A DNA stretch of 64,000 nucleotides from Bin52 sp965243345 (GTDB taxonomy: Bacteria; Pseudomonadota; Alphaproteobacteria; Thalassobaculales; Thalassobaculaceae). A model generated the notes under the pieces. The model did not search any database. It saw only the letters and a list, made by a program, of their open reading frames with translations, and was not told where the DNA came from. Location of the stretch: NCBI GenBank assembly GCA_965243345.1, contig CBDEUR010000003.1:2046001-2110000 (forward strand), in the 5' to 3' direction. This document shows positions 28,162 through 36,173 of this stretch, piece by piece. Position numbers and translations under genes: made by a program. Position 1 is the stretch's first letter; every line of letters begins with the position of its first letter.

Positions 28162-29337
28162 CTACAGGCGCTCGACGCACATGGCGACACCCATGCCTCC
28201 ACCGATGCAGAGCGTCGCCAGTCCGCGGCGTGCCGAGCGCCGGGCCATTTCGTGCAGCAGCGTGACGAACACCCGGGTCCCCGACGCGCCGATCGGATGA
28301 CCGAGCGCGATGGCGCCGCCGTTCACGTTCACCTTCCCGGTATCCCAGCCGAGTTCCCGGTTGACCGCACACGCCTGGGCCGCAAACGCCTCGTTGGCCT
28401 CCACGAGGTCCAGGTCATCCGCACTCCAGCCCGCCTTCTCGAGCGCGGCCCGGCTCGCGGGGATCGGTCCGGTCCCCATGACGGCGGGATCGACGCCCCT
28501 GGTTGCAAAGGAGACGATCCGCGCTATCGGGGCGATCCCGCGCCTCGCCGCGTCCTCCTCGGTCATCAGCACGACCGCGGCCGCACCGTCGTTGATGCCC
28601 GACGCGTTGCCCGCGGTCACGGTTCCCTCGCGCGCGAAGGCGGGCCGCAGCGAGCCGAGCGCCTCGAGCGTGGTCCCGTGGCGCGGATGCTCGTCCGTGT
28701 CCACCACCGTCTCCCGGCGGCGCACCTGGACCGTGACCGGCACGATCTCGTCAACGAACCGGCCCGCCTTCTGGGCCGCTTCCGCCTTCGCCTGGGACGC
28801 CTGGGCGAACTCGTCCTGCTGCTCGCGGGTGATCTGCCAGCGCTCCGCCACGTTCTCCGCGGTCGTGCCCATGTGATAGCCGTTGAAATGGTCCCACAGC
28901 CCGTCCTTGATCATGGTATCGATCAGGGTGAGATCGCCCATCTTCTGGCCGTTGCGCAGCATCTGGGCATGCGGCGCCATGCTCATGTTCTCCTGCCCCC
29001 CGGCAACCACCACGCCGGAATCCCCGGCCCTGATCGCCTGGGCGCCGAGCGCGACCGCCCGCAGGCCGGAGCCGCAGACCTGGTTGATGGTCATCGCGGT
29101 GCGCTCCTTCGGGATGCCGGCCGACATCGCGGCCTGCCGGGCCGGATTCATGCCGTTGGCCGCGGTGAGCACCTGGCCGAGGATCACCTCGTCGACGTCC
29201 TCCCCGGGCACTCCGGCGCGGTCGAGCGCCGCGCGGATGGCAACCTCGCCCAGTTCCGCCGCGGTCCTGGTGCTGAGACCGCCTCCGAACGCTCCGATCG
29301 GGGTCCGTGCAGCCCCGGCGACGACGACGTTGGACAT
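28162..29337 (-). CDS. phaA: Acetyl-CoA C-acetyltransferase (beta-ketothiolase)
   Basis: A 391-residue biosynthetic thiolase that condenses two acetyl-CoA. Nucleophilic Cys88 is in INQVCGSGLRAV, the His block is GGAIALGHPIGASGTRV and the second Cys is in CIGGGMGVAMCVERL at the C-terminus. Length and motif spacing match Zoogloea PhaA. The start at ATG 29337 follows a GGAGG-like site. First gene of a phaA-phaB operon; a TGC-N3-GCA palindrome about 90 bases upstream (29423-29433) is a candidate PhaR operator. Confidence 0.96.
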   Translation of the reverse strand: MSNVVVAGAARTPIGAFGGGLSTRTAAELGEVAIRAALDRAGVPGEDVDEVILGQVLTAANGMNPARQAAMSAGIPKERTAMTINQVCGSGLRAVALGAQAIRAGDSGVVVAGGQENMSMAPHAQMLRNGQKMGDLTLIDTMIKDGLWDHFNGYHMGTTAENVAERWQITREQQDEFAQASQAKAEAAQKAGRFVDEIVPVTVQVRRRETVVDTDEHPRHGTTLEALGSLRPAFAREGTVTAGNASGINDGAAAVVLMTEEDAARRGIAPIARIVSFATRGVDPAVMGTGPIPASRAALEKAGWSADDLDLVEANEAFAAQACAVNRELGWDTGKVNVNGGAIALGHPIGASGTRVFVTLLHEMARRSARRGLATLCIGGGMGVAMCVERL

Positions 29338-29422
29338 GGCTTCCTCCCGCTCTTCGATTGATGTTGACCGTGCCTTTGGCACCCGTTCTACAACAGCCCC
29401 GGCCCTCTGGCCAGAGAAATTT

Positions 29423-29433
29423 GTGCACTGCAC
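29423..29433. promoter_or_regulatory. Candidate PhaR operator upstream of phaA
   Basis: GTGC-ACT-GCAC is a perfect 4-bp dyad with a 3-base centre, between the phaA start and the stop of the alpha-hydroxyacid oxidase gene. The plus-strand reading TGCACTGCACCA fits the TGCRNYGCASMA consensus I recall for rhizobial PhaR. A T-run (ATTTTTT) follows. A similar palindrome lies in the phaE/phaR divergent region. Confidence 0.55.
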
Positions 29434-29443
29434 CATTTTTTGG

Positions 29444-30550
29444 TCATCGCCGGCCCATCAAGGGAAACGCACTGGTCTCGTGCACGGCGGTGACCGGACG
29501 GGCAGCGCACAGGTGCGAGGGGCCAAGATCGGCGTACCGGGTCTCCCCGAGCAGCCGCAACGCGATCCGGACCTCCTCCTCCAGCAGTTCGAGCATGCGC
29601 ACGACCCCGGCGCTTCCCCCGGCGGCAAGCCCGTAGCACAGCATGCGGCCAACCCCGACCATGTCGGCGCCGAGCGCCATCGCCTTGACGATGTCGGTGC
29701 CGCGGCAGAACCCGCCGTCGACGGCGACCTGGCAGCGCCCGGCGACGGCATCGCGCACCTCGCCCACCAGGTCGATCGCACCGAGGCCATGGTCGAGCTG
29801 GCGTCCGCCGTGGTTCGACACGTACACCATGTCGACCCCGTGCTCGACCGCAATCCGGGCATCCTCGGCGGTGGCGATCCCTTTGAGGATCAGCGGCAGC
29901 GAGTGGGTTCGCCCGTAGCGTTCGATATCCTTCCAGCTGAGCGCCGCCTGCCAGTCCTGGCCCTCGCCGGTTCGCCACGGTTTCGCGAACCGGTTGGCGA
30001 TGTCGCGCTCCCGCCGGCTGTAGCAGGCGCTGTCGACCGTCAGGCAGAGCGCATCGAACCCGGCCGCGGCGGCGCGCTCGACGTACCGGTCGAGGAAGGT
30101 GTCGTCGCCGCGCTTGTAGAGCATGGCAATCCGGGGCCCGGTTCCGGCCGCCGCGACGTCCTCGAGCGGAATGGTGCTGACCGAACTCAGCATCATGGCG
30201 CATCCGAAGCTCGAGGCGGCCCTGCACGCCGCGATCCCGCCCTCCGGGTCGAAGCTCTCGAGCGAGCCGATCGGCGCCAGGCAGACCGGGAGGCGCATGC
30301 GCCACCCCAGCACAGTTGCGCTCGCGTCGACGCCGCGCACGTCGCGCAGCACCCTGGGACGGAACGCGAGCGCGTCCAGTGCCGCCCTGTTGCGCAGCAG
30401 CGTGGTCTCGGTCTCGGCACCGCCCTGCAGGTAGTCCCAGATGTTCCGGCTCAGCCTCTCGCGGGCCAGCGCAACCATCTCGTGCAGGGCCTGGAACCGA
30501 AACCGGAAATCGGATGCGGTACTGTCCCCGTCCGCGTGTTCTGCCGTCAT
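29444..30550 (-). CDS. FMN-dependent alpha-hydroxyacid oxidase/dehydrogenase (LldD-like)
   Basis: A 368-residue TIM-barrel flavoprotein of the L-lactate dehydrogenase / glycolate oxidase family. NIWDYLQGGAETETTLLRNRAAL, LPVCLAPIG, LCLTVDSACYSRRERD and the catalytic SNHGGRQLDH block are present. VAVDGGFCRGTDIVKAMALGADMVGVGR is the phosphate-binding region. It overlaps the PHA synthase stop by four bases (ATGA), so it is translationally coupled to PhaC, an unusual partner. Substrate might be an (S)-2-hydroxy acid such as lactate; the sequence does not settle it. Confidence 0.9.
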   Translation of the reverse strand: MTAEHADGDSTASDFRFRFQALHEMVALARERLSRNIWDYLQGGAETETTLLRNRAALDALAFRPRVLRDVRGVDASATVLGWRMRLPVCLAPIGSLESFDPEGGIAACRAASSFGCAMMLSSVSTIPLEDVAAAGTGPRIAMLYKRGDDTFLDRYVERAAAAGFDALCLTVDSACYSRRERDIANRFAKPWRTGEGQDWQAALSWKDIERYGRTHSLPLILKGIATAEDARIAVEHGVDMVYVSNHGGRQLDHGLGAIDLVGEVRDAVAGRCQVAVDGGFCRGTDIVKAMALGADMVGVGRMLCYGLAAGGSAGVVRMLELLEEEVRIALRLLGETRYADLGPSHLCAARPVTAVHETSAFPLMGRR

Positions 30551-31617
30551 TCTCGCATGTTCCCCTGAAGCCAGTCGTTCAGTCTCCGCCAGGCGCGCGT
30601 CGGTGCATGCCTGCTCGTCACCATGCCGATATGACCGAGTGCCGTATGGATCGCCACCGCGTTCGGCAGCTCCGCGGCAAGCCCGATCGCCGAGTCCGGC
30701 GGAACGATACGGTCGTTCGCGGGCACGAGCAGCAATGACGGAAGGGTTATCCGCCGCGGTTCCACCGGTTCGCCGGCAATCACCCACTCACCGCGCACCG
30801 GGCGGTTTTCCCCGTACCAGCCGAACAGCGTCTCGCGCGCCACCGGCGCCGCGAGCGGCACCCCGTCGTTGATCCAGTCTTCCAGCGCCACGAAGCCCTC
30901 GCATTCCGGCGAGGCCCGGTCCATCTCGGCGAACTTCAGGAACTTGCGCACCGTCAGCAGCGGATCGATCGCATGGAACATGGCCTGGATCACCTCGGTC
31001 GGCAATTCGCCGTGCATCCCGAGCATGATCTCGATCTGGCTTCGCCAGGCCATGATCAGCCGGCCCGCACCGGAGCCGGAGAAATCCCAGGGTGTCGCCA
31101 TCAGCACCAGGGACGAGAGGTCGCGCTGGCGGCGCTGCGCCAGGGCGAGTGCGAGCAGGCCTCCCATGCAGTAGCCGACCAGGGCGGGTTTCCTTCCGGT
31201 GCGCTCCAGCACCGCGTCCAGCGCGCCTTCGAGCCGGCCGGCGATGTAGCCGGTGAGATCGAGGTCGCGCTCGAGGGGTCCGGGCGCATCCCAGTCGACA
31301 ACATGGGGCGACAGGCCCGCACCGGCGAGGTACTCGACCAGGCTGCGTCCGGGCAGCAGGTCAAGCACGTACCACCGGTTGATCAGCGAGGGAATGAGAA
31401 GCACCGGCGTGCCATCCGCACGGGCGGGCGTCAGCACCCTGGAGGTCCCCTCGGCATGGACCGTCTCGAGGGCGGGTTCCGGGCGGAGGAACGGATGCGA
31501 CCGGTAGTCCAGCACCGCGCCGAGAAGTGCCCGGCTGCGCCGCAGGATTTCCGCGTCGACGGCAGCCGGGAAACCGGGGTCAGTCGTCGGGACCGGTACT
31601 GCGCCCGGCAGCGGCAC
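30547..31617 (-). CDS. phaC: Class III-like PHA synthase catalytic subunit
   Basis: A 356-residue alpha/beta-hydrolase that polymerises (R)-3-hydroxyacyl-CoA. With the GTG start at 31617 the predicted catalytic residues are Cys150 (GYCMGG), Asp302 (ANDRIVPP) and His329 (GHIGMV), almost the positions I recall for Allochromatium vinosum PhaC (149, 302, 331). DWDAPGP and WINDGVPLAAPVARETLFGWY are also PhaC-like. The open frame extends to 31737, but that extension overlaps the phaE-like gene and is not protein-like. It is coupled upstream to a small PhaE-like protein and downstream, by ATGA, to the alpha-hydroxyacid oxidase. Confidence 0.86.
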   Translation of the reverse strand: MPLPGAVPVPTTDPGFPAAVDAEILRRSRALLGAVLDYRSHPFLRPEPALETVHAEGTSRVLTPARADGTPVLLIPSLINRWYVLDLLPGRSLVEYLAGAGLSPHVVDWDAPGPLERDLDLTGYIAGRLEGALDAVLERTGRKPALVGYCMGGLLALALAQRRQRDLSSLVLMATPWDFSGSGAGRLIMAWRSQIEIMLGMHGELPTEVIQAMFHAIDPLLTVRKFLKFAEMDRASPECEGFVALEDWINDGVPLAAPVARETLFGWYGENRPVRGEWVIAGEPVEPRRITLPSLLLVPANDRIVPPDSAIGLAAELPNAVAIHTALGHIGMVTSRHAPTRAWRRLNDWLQGNMRE

Positions 31618-31900
31618 CTTCAAGGGCGGCAACCCGCTCCTCGAGATGGCGCAGGCGGCGCGCGAACGCGTCCATGTCAGAAACGCCGTCGCGAGGTGCA
31701 GCGGAAGCGGGCGCGGACCCAGCCTGTGCGGTCTCATCGCCGGTTCCCGCCGACCGCGGCGGCATGCGCGCGGTCCAGATGTCCATCCAAGTCCGGCAGA
31801 ACCGCTCGAACTCGGGGTCCTGCGCCATGGCCGTGGCCTGGTCCTGCCACAGGTCGAGGAACCGGCTGGCGAGTTCCGCCATCTGATCGCGTTCGTTCAT
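31580..31900 (-). CDS. Small PhaE-like PHA synthase partner
   Basis: A 106-residue protein. An amphipathic N-terminal helix (MAELASRFLDLWQDQATAMAQDPEFERFCRTWMDIWTARM) is followed by a Ser/Ala/Gly linker and a C-terminal coiled coil (MDAFARRLRHLEERVAALEG). The Trp-rich N-terminal helix plus C-terminal coil recall PhaE/PhaR subunits of class III/IV synthases, but those are about 180-360 residues, so this is a minimal form. It ends inside the upstream region of phaC (overlap of 38 bases with the chosen GTG). The PhaE assignment is inferred from shape and position, not from a clear sequence signature. Confidence 0.6.
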   Translation of the reverse strand: MNERDQMAELASRFLDLWQDQATAMAQDPEFERFCRTWMDIWTARMPPRSAGTGDETAQAGSAPASAAPRDGVSDMDAFARRLRHLEERVAALEGAAAGRSTGPDD

Positions 31901-31993
31901 CTCCCGCTCCGCCGCCACCCTCGCGCCACGGCCCGCACCGGGACACAATGCACCCTCGCGGGACCGGCAACAACCGGTGTCCGGTCGAATTTC

Positions 31994-32006
31994 GTTGCAT
32001 CGCAAC
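31994..32006. promoter_or_regulatory. Candidate PhaR operator in the phaE/phaR divergent region
   Basis: GTTGC-ATC-GCAAC is a perfect 5-bp dyad around a 3-base centre, 57 bases before the phaR ATG and about 94 before the phaE-like ATG. TGCATCGCA matches the TGCRNYGCA core that PhaR-type repressors are reported to bind. It could repress both directions. Confidence 0.55.
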
Positions 32007-32062
32007 ACGAACCGGAACAGGCTGTTCCGCGACCGGACGATGACAAGGTGGCAGGTTGGACA

Positions 32063-32689
32063 ATGGCAAACTCCGGAAAGGCCGCCCGGACCGCACGCGG
32101 TGCCGCGGGAACTCCTGTCGATGACGGCGACGCGGCGCCATCCGCCACGATCATCAAGAAATACGCCAACCGCCGCCTCTACAACACCGCGTCAAGCAGC
32201 TACGTGACGCTCGATCATCTGTGCCAGATGGTCAAGGACGGCGAGGAATTCGTGGTCTATGACGCAAGGACGGGCGAGGACATCACCCGTTCGGTGCTGA
32301 CCCAGATCATCGTCGAGGAGGAGGCGAAGGGCCAGAACCTGCTGCCCATCGCCTTCCTGCGCCAGTTGATCCGGTTCTATGGCGACAGCCTGCAGCTGGT
32401 GGTCCCGGGATACCTTGAACATGCCATGGCGGCCTTCGCCGAGAACCAGGAGCGCACCCGTTCGCAGATGAAGTCCGCGTTCGGCGGCCTGTTTCCGTTT
32501 GCCCAGTTCGAGGACATGAGCCGGCAGAACATGGCCATGTTCGAGCAGGCCCTGAACATGTTCACCACCGGGGGACCCCCGTCTCCCGCCCCGGCCAGCG
32601 ACGCCATTGACGCCATGCAGCAACAGCTTGATGCACTGCAGCGCCAGCTGCGTGCGCTTTCGGGCGAAGGCAAGCCGGACGGGAGCTGA
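32063..32689 (+). CDS. phaR: Polyhydroxyalkanoate synthesis repressor PhaR
   Basis: A 208-residue regulator. The highly conserved PHB/PHA accumulation regulator DNA-binding domain is at residues 30-95, beginning TIIKKYANRRLYNT and continuing YVTLDHLCQMVKDGEEFVVYDARTGEDITRSVLTQII. A PHB_acc domain follows (LPIAFLRQLIRFYGDSLQLVVPGYLEHAM). The C-terminal tail is Gln- and Leu-rich coiled coil. It senses PHB granules and represses phasin and pha genes in relatives. It is divergent from the phaE-phaC-oxidase operon and convergent with the amidase (10 bases between stops). Confidence 0.95.
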   Translation: MANSGKAARTARGAAGTPVDDGDAAPSATIIKKYANRRLYNTASSSYVTLDHLCQMVKDGEEFVVYDARTGEDITRSVLTQIIVEEEAKGQNLLPIAFLRQLIRFYGDSLQLVVPGYLEHAMAAFAENQERTRSQMKSAFGGLFPFAQFEDMSRQNMAMFEQALNMFTTGGPPSPAPASDAIDAMQQQLDALQRQLRALSGEGKPDGS

Positions 32690-32699
32690 CCGGCCCGCT

Positions 32700-34124
32700 T
32701 CAGTCGACGCCGGGGATTTCCGGTGCGCGCCGGTGGTGGTCGGTCTCGCCCTGGTAGGCGCCAGCGAGCTGGAACAGGCGGGCCTCCGCGAACGGGCGGG
32801 CGACCAGCTGGATCGCCATCGGCATCCCGTTCGCCGCGTACCCGGCCGGAACCGAGAGCGCCGGCACGCCGTAGTAGTTCATCGCCCGGGTGTAGCCGGT
32901 CATCCTCGTCAGCATGGCCGGCAGGGTCGGGGCATCACCGATGTCGAGTTCCTCCAGTGTCGGCGCCGGTTCCCCGACAGTGGGCAGGATCAGCGCGTCA
33001 CAGTGTGCGAACACGGCGTGCAACAGCCGCTCGAGGTGCGATGAACGCAGGATCAGTCCCTCGATGTAGCGGGTCGCCGGTACCGCGAGACCGACCTCGA
33101 TGCGACGGCGCACCTGTGGCGAGTACGCATCGCGCCGGGTTCCCAGCCAGGACTTGTGCAGGGTTGCGGCTTCCGATCTCACCACCAGGTTGGAAAGCGC
33201 GTTGAGTTCGTCCTGGTCCGTCGGCATCGCGACCTCGACCACGCGTGCGCCCAGGCCCCTGAAGACGTCGAGCGCTGCCGCGAGAGCCTGTTCGACCTGC
33301 GGGTCCGGGTCGATCCCGCCCCAGGTCGGGTCGACGCCGATCCGCAGCCCGGTGACCGGTTGCGTACACGCGGCCTCGTAGTCGTCGACCGGGGTGTCGG
33401 AGCTGGTCGGATCCATCGGGTCGGACCCGGCAATGATGCCGAACAGCCGCGCACAGTCCGCGGCCGTGCGGGCCAGCGGACCGAAGTTGTCCATCGACCA
33501 CGACAGCGGCATGCCGCCATGACGGCTCACCCTGCCGGTGGTCCCCTTCAGCCCCACCAGCCCGCACAGGGCAGCCGGAATGCGGACCGAGCCCCCGGTG
33601 TCGGATCCAAGCGCACCGTAGACGAGCCGGCCGCCCACCGCCGAACCTGACCCCGAAGACGAGCCGCCGGGCGCACGGGCCGGATCCCAGGGATTGCGGC
33701 AATGGCCATAATGGATGTTGTGCCCGACCGGACCGACCGCGAACTCCGACATGTTGAGACCACCCAGGCACAGCGCACCGGCATCCGCCAGCCGCTGCAT
33801 CACGGTGGCGGTATGGTCGGGAACGAAGTCCCGGCGAATGGCGCTGCCGCCGGTCGAGCGGTGACCGGCGCGGTAAAACATGTCCTTGTGCGCGAGCGGC
33901 ACGCCGTGCAGCGGACCGAGCGCCTCGCCCCTGCTCCTGGCGGCATCGGCGGCGCGCGCCGCCTCGAGTGCCGCCTCGGCCTCGAGCGAGATGAAGCAGT
34001 TCAGGACCGGCTGGGCGCGGGCAATCCGCGCCAGGCAGGCCTGCGTCACCTCCTCCGAGGTCACCTCGCCGGCCGCGATCATGCCGGCAACCTCGACGAG
34101 GCCGCGGTGCGTCAGCGCCGTCAT
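32700..34124 (-). CDS. Amidase signature family hydrolase
   Basis: A 474-residue amidase with the Ser-cisSer-Lys triad: Lys in HGVPLAHKDMF, cis-Ser in PGGSSSGSGSAVG and nucleophile Ser in GSDTGGSVRIPAA. Length and blocks resemble GatA and AtzE/AtzF-type enzymes. It is not part of a gatCAB operon here. Its ATG overlaps the stop of the preceding small gene by four bases, which suggests a two-component enzyme. Substrate unknown. Confidence 0.9.
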   Translation of the reverse strand: MTALTHRGLVEVAGMIAAGEVTSEEVTQACLARIARAQPVLNCFISLEAEAALEAARAADAARSRGEALGPLHGVPLAHKDMFYRAGHRSTGGSAIRRDFVPDHTATVMQRLADAGALCLGGLNMSEFAVGPVGHNIHYGHCRNPWDPARAPGGSSSGSGSAVGGRLVYGALGSDTGGSVRIPAALCGLVGLKGTTGRVSRHGGMPLSWSMDNFGPLARTAADCARLFGIIAGSDPMDPTSSDTPVDDYEAACTQPVTGLRIGVDPTWGGIDPDPQVEQALAAALDVFRGLGARVVEVAMPTDQDELNALSNLVVRSEAATLHKSWLGTRRDAYSPQVRRRIEVGLAVPATRYIEGLILRSSHLERLLHAVFAHCDALILPTVGEPAPTLEELDIGDAPTLPAMLTRMTGYTRAMNYYGVPALSVPAGYAANGMPMAIQLVARPFAEARLFQLAGAYQGETDHHRRAPEIPGVD

Positions 34125-34336
34125 GTGTCCTTCGCCTGCTCGTCGAGGACGCGGAAGAAGTCGGCGGGCTCCGAGTCGAATGCAAGACCGGCCGCCGCCT
34201 GGCTGGCCAGGGTCTCGACAGGTTCAACCATGCCGGACAGTCCGGCGGCATCGCCGTCGTCAAGCCCGCGCCGATGCAGGCGGCGAAACAGCAGTTGCAG
34301 GAACTGCGCGTCGTAGATCGTATCGTTTCCGCTCAT
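34121..34336 (-). CDS. Small protein coupled to amidase (possible GatC/AtzG-like subunit)
   Basis: A 71-residue protein (MSGNDTIYDAQFLQLLFRR at the start; ATG 34357 and 34375 are alternative starts). It has a helical N-terminal half and an acidic segment ending FDSEPADFFRVLDEQA. The stop overlaps the amidase ATG (ATGA). AtzE-type amidases use a small GatC-like partner, AtzG (DUF4089 type), and the position, size and the EPADFFRVL segment are compatible, but I cannot show homology by eye. Confidence 0.5.
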   Translation of the reverse strand: MSGNDTIYDAQFLQLLFRRLHRRGLDDGDAAGLSGMVEPVETLASQAAAGLAFDSEPADFFRVLDEQAKDT

Positions 34337-34417
34337 CGCATGCGCCCGCCCCGCCATTTCCGATCCGCGCAGCATGCCCGTTCCGCAGCCGTCCTGTCGA
34401 GCCGGCCCGGCTCGGGT

Positions 34418-36010
34418 TCAGCCGTGCCGGTCCGTTCCCTTCACATAGGTCCGGTCGGCACGGGCGGCGGCGACCCGGTCGTCGTTCAGGTCCCACTGGC
34501 GCGCGAGCGTCTTCAGATCGGCGCCCTTGAGCTTCTTGCCGGGCAGCTTCATGGTCTGGGGATTGATCTGGCGGCCGTTGCGGATCACCTCGTAGTGAAG
34601 GTGCGGGCCGGTCGAAAGCCCGGTCGAGCCCACGTAGCCGATGACCTGCCCCTGCCGGACCCGGGAGTGCCGGTTCAGGCCCTTGGCGTAGCGCGACATG
34701 TGCGCGTAGGCGGTCTTGTACTCGCTGTCGTGCCGGATGCGGATGTACTTGCCGTAGTCGCCGTTGCGACCGATCGATTCGATCGTCCCGTCACCCGCCG
34801 CCATGATCGGAACACCCTTGGGAGCCGCGAAGTCGAGGCCCCGGTGCATCCGGGTATAGCCGAGTATCGGGTGCTTGCGCTTGCCATAGGACGATGACAG
34901 CCGCGCGCCGTCTATCGGCGTGCGCATCAGCGCCGTGCGGTTGCTCCTGCCCCCGCGATCGAAATAGTCGGTCCTGCCATCGGCGGGGACATGGCGGACG
35001 AATTCAAGCGTGGTTCCGCTGAGCGACAACGCCGCCCAGATGACGCTGCCGTCCCGCACCATGGCCCCGGAACCGTCGTGATGGGTCTCGAACAGCACCG
35101 AGAAGCTGTCGCCGGGATGAATGCCGCGCTGGAAATCGACGGCGTAGCTGAACATGCGGATCACCTGGGCGAGTACGTTCATCGGCACGTCCTTCGCCTT
35201 CGCGGCCAGGTACAGGCTGGTCGTGATCTCCGACTCGACATACGCGTCCCTGACCTCGAGATGCAGGTCGATGACCTCGGTGCTGTATCCCCCGTCCCCG
35301 GTGCGCAGCACCATGATTTCCTGCTCGACCGTCGGGCGGAACGACATCGACACCAGTCCGGGAACCTGCGCGGCGTCACCATCGTCATGCGCGCCCTGTC
35401 CGACCCTGCTTTCATCGAGCATCTCGATCGTGAAGCTCTGGCCGATCCGCATCCTCTGCAGGTCATAGACGGGCCCCACGGCCGAGATCACCGCCTGCGA
35501 CTCACCGCGATCGAGTCCCGCCCTGCGCAGCAGGCCCGACAGCGTGTCACCGCCATCGACGGTCAGGACCACCGTACGCGTGGGGATGGCCGTGCGGGCG
35601 GTGTCCGCCTCTTCCGCCCCCGGCGCCGGTTCGGGTACCGCCTGTTCCGCAGGAGCCAATGCGATCACGACGCCCGGCTCTTCCACCCCGGGTGCCGCAA
35701 CCGTCCCGGGTTCTGCCTGTTCCGCCCGGGCCGGCCCGCTCGCAACGACCGGTTGTTCCACCCGGGGTGCTGCGACCCGTTCGGGTGCCACCTGTTCCGA
35801 CGGAGGCAACCTGATCGCGACGGTCGGCTCTCCTGCCCCGGGTGCCGGGACCGGTTCGGGCGCCGCCTGTTCCGCAGGAAACAATCCGGCGACAACGGCC
35901 GGTTCTTCCACCTCGGGCGAAAACAGCTGCTCGCGGACTCCCGCCAGCCCGAAGAGCACAAGCACCACACCGGCCAGGAACACGAGAAGCATGTTCGTTC
36001 GCGCGGGCAT
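34418..36010 (-). CDS. M23 family metallopeptidase with N-terminal anchor and repeats
   Basis: A 530-residue murein endopeptidase of the MepM/OapA type. A single N-terminal membrane helix (NMLLVFLAGVVLVLFGLAGV) is followed by a Pro/Ala/Glu-rich region of four 25-residue repeats (about 34-131), a LysM-like/OapA segment (TVLTVDGGDTLSGLLRRAGL) and the LytM domain at the C-terminus. The zinc ligands are in HRGLDFAAPKG and HLHYE. It would cut peptidoglycan cross-links in the periplasm. The start at 36010 follows GGAGG. A 6-bp hairpin (36025-36043) lies just upstream. Confidence 0.92.
   Translation of the reverse strand: MPARTNMLLVFLAGVVLVLFGLAGVREQLFSPEVEEPAVVAGLFPAEQAAPEPVPAPGAGEPTVAIRLPPSEQVAPERVAAPRVEQPVVASGPARAEQAEPGTVAAPGVEEPGVVIALAPAEQAVPEPAPGAEEADTARTAIPTRTVVLTVDGGDTLSGLLRRAGLDRGESQAVISAVGPVYDLQRMRIGQSFTIEMLDESRVGQGAHDDGDAAQVPGLVSMSFRPTVEQEIMVLRTGDGGYSTEVIDLHLEVRDAYVESEITTSLYLAAKAKDVPMNVLAQVIRMFSYAVDFQRGIHPGDSFSVLFETHHDGSGAMVRDGSVIWAALSLSGTTLEFVRHVPADGRTDYFDRGGRSNRTALMRTPIDGARLSSSYGKRKHPILGYTRMHRGLDFAAPKGVPIMAAGDGTIESIGRNGDYGKYIRIRHDSEYKTAYAHMSRYAKGLNRHSRVRQGQVIGYVGSTGLSTGPHLHYEVIRNGRQINPQTMKLPGKKLKGADLKTLARQWDLNDDRVAAARADRTYVKGTDRHG
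35618..35911 (-). repeat. Four-copy 75-bp coding repeat in the M23 peptidase
   Basis: Degenerate tandem units of 25, 25, 25 and 23 residues, each starting with xEP/xEQP-x-V-V and containing (A/S)EQ-x-xP-(E/G)-x-V-x-APG. The unit is Pro-, Ala- and Glu-rich and probably forms an extended spacer between membrane anchor and enzyme. Copy-number changes between strains would be expected. Confidence 0.8.
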
Positions 36011-36173
36011 TATCCTCCAACTCACTTGCCGGCTTCAGGCAAGATGCTCGTGGTCAGTTCTGCCTCTGTCAACTGTGCCGTCGCGCGACACCGCGCGGGC
36101 ACTGCAGATCAACAGGGTCGCGAGCGAGGGATTGCTGCAGGATCGCCCGCGAAAAAAGCGTGCGGTCCGGTCC

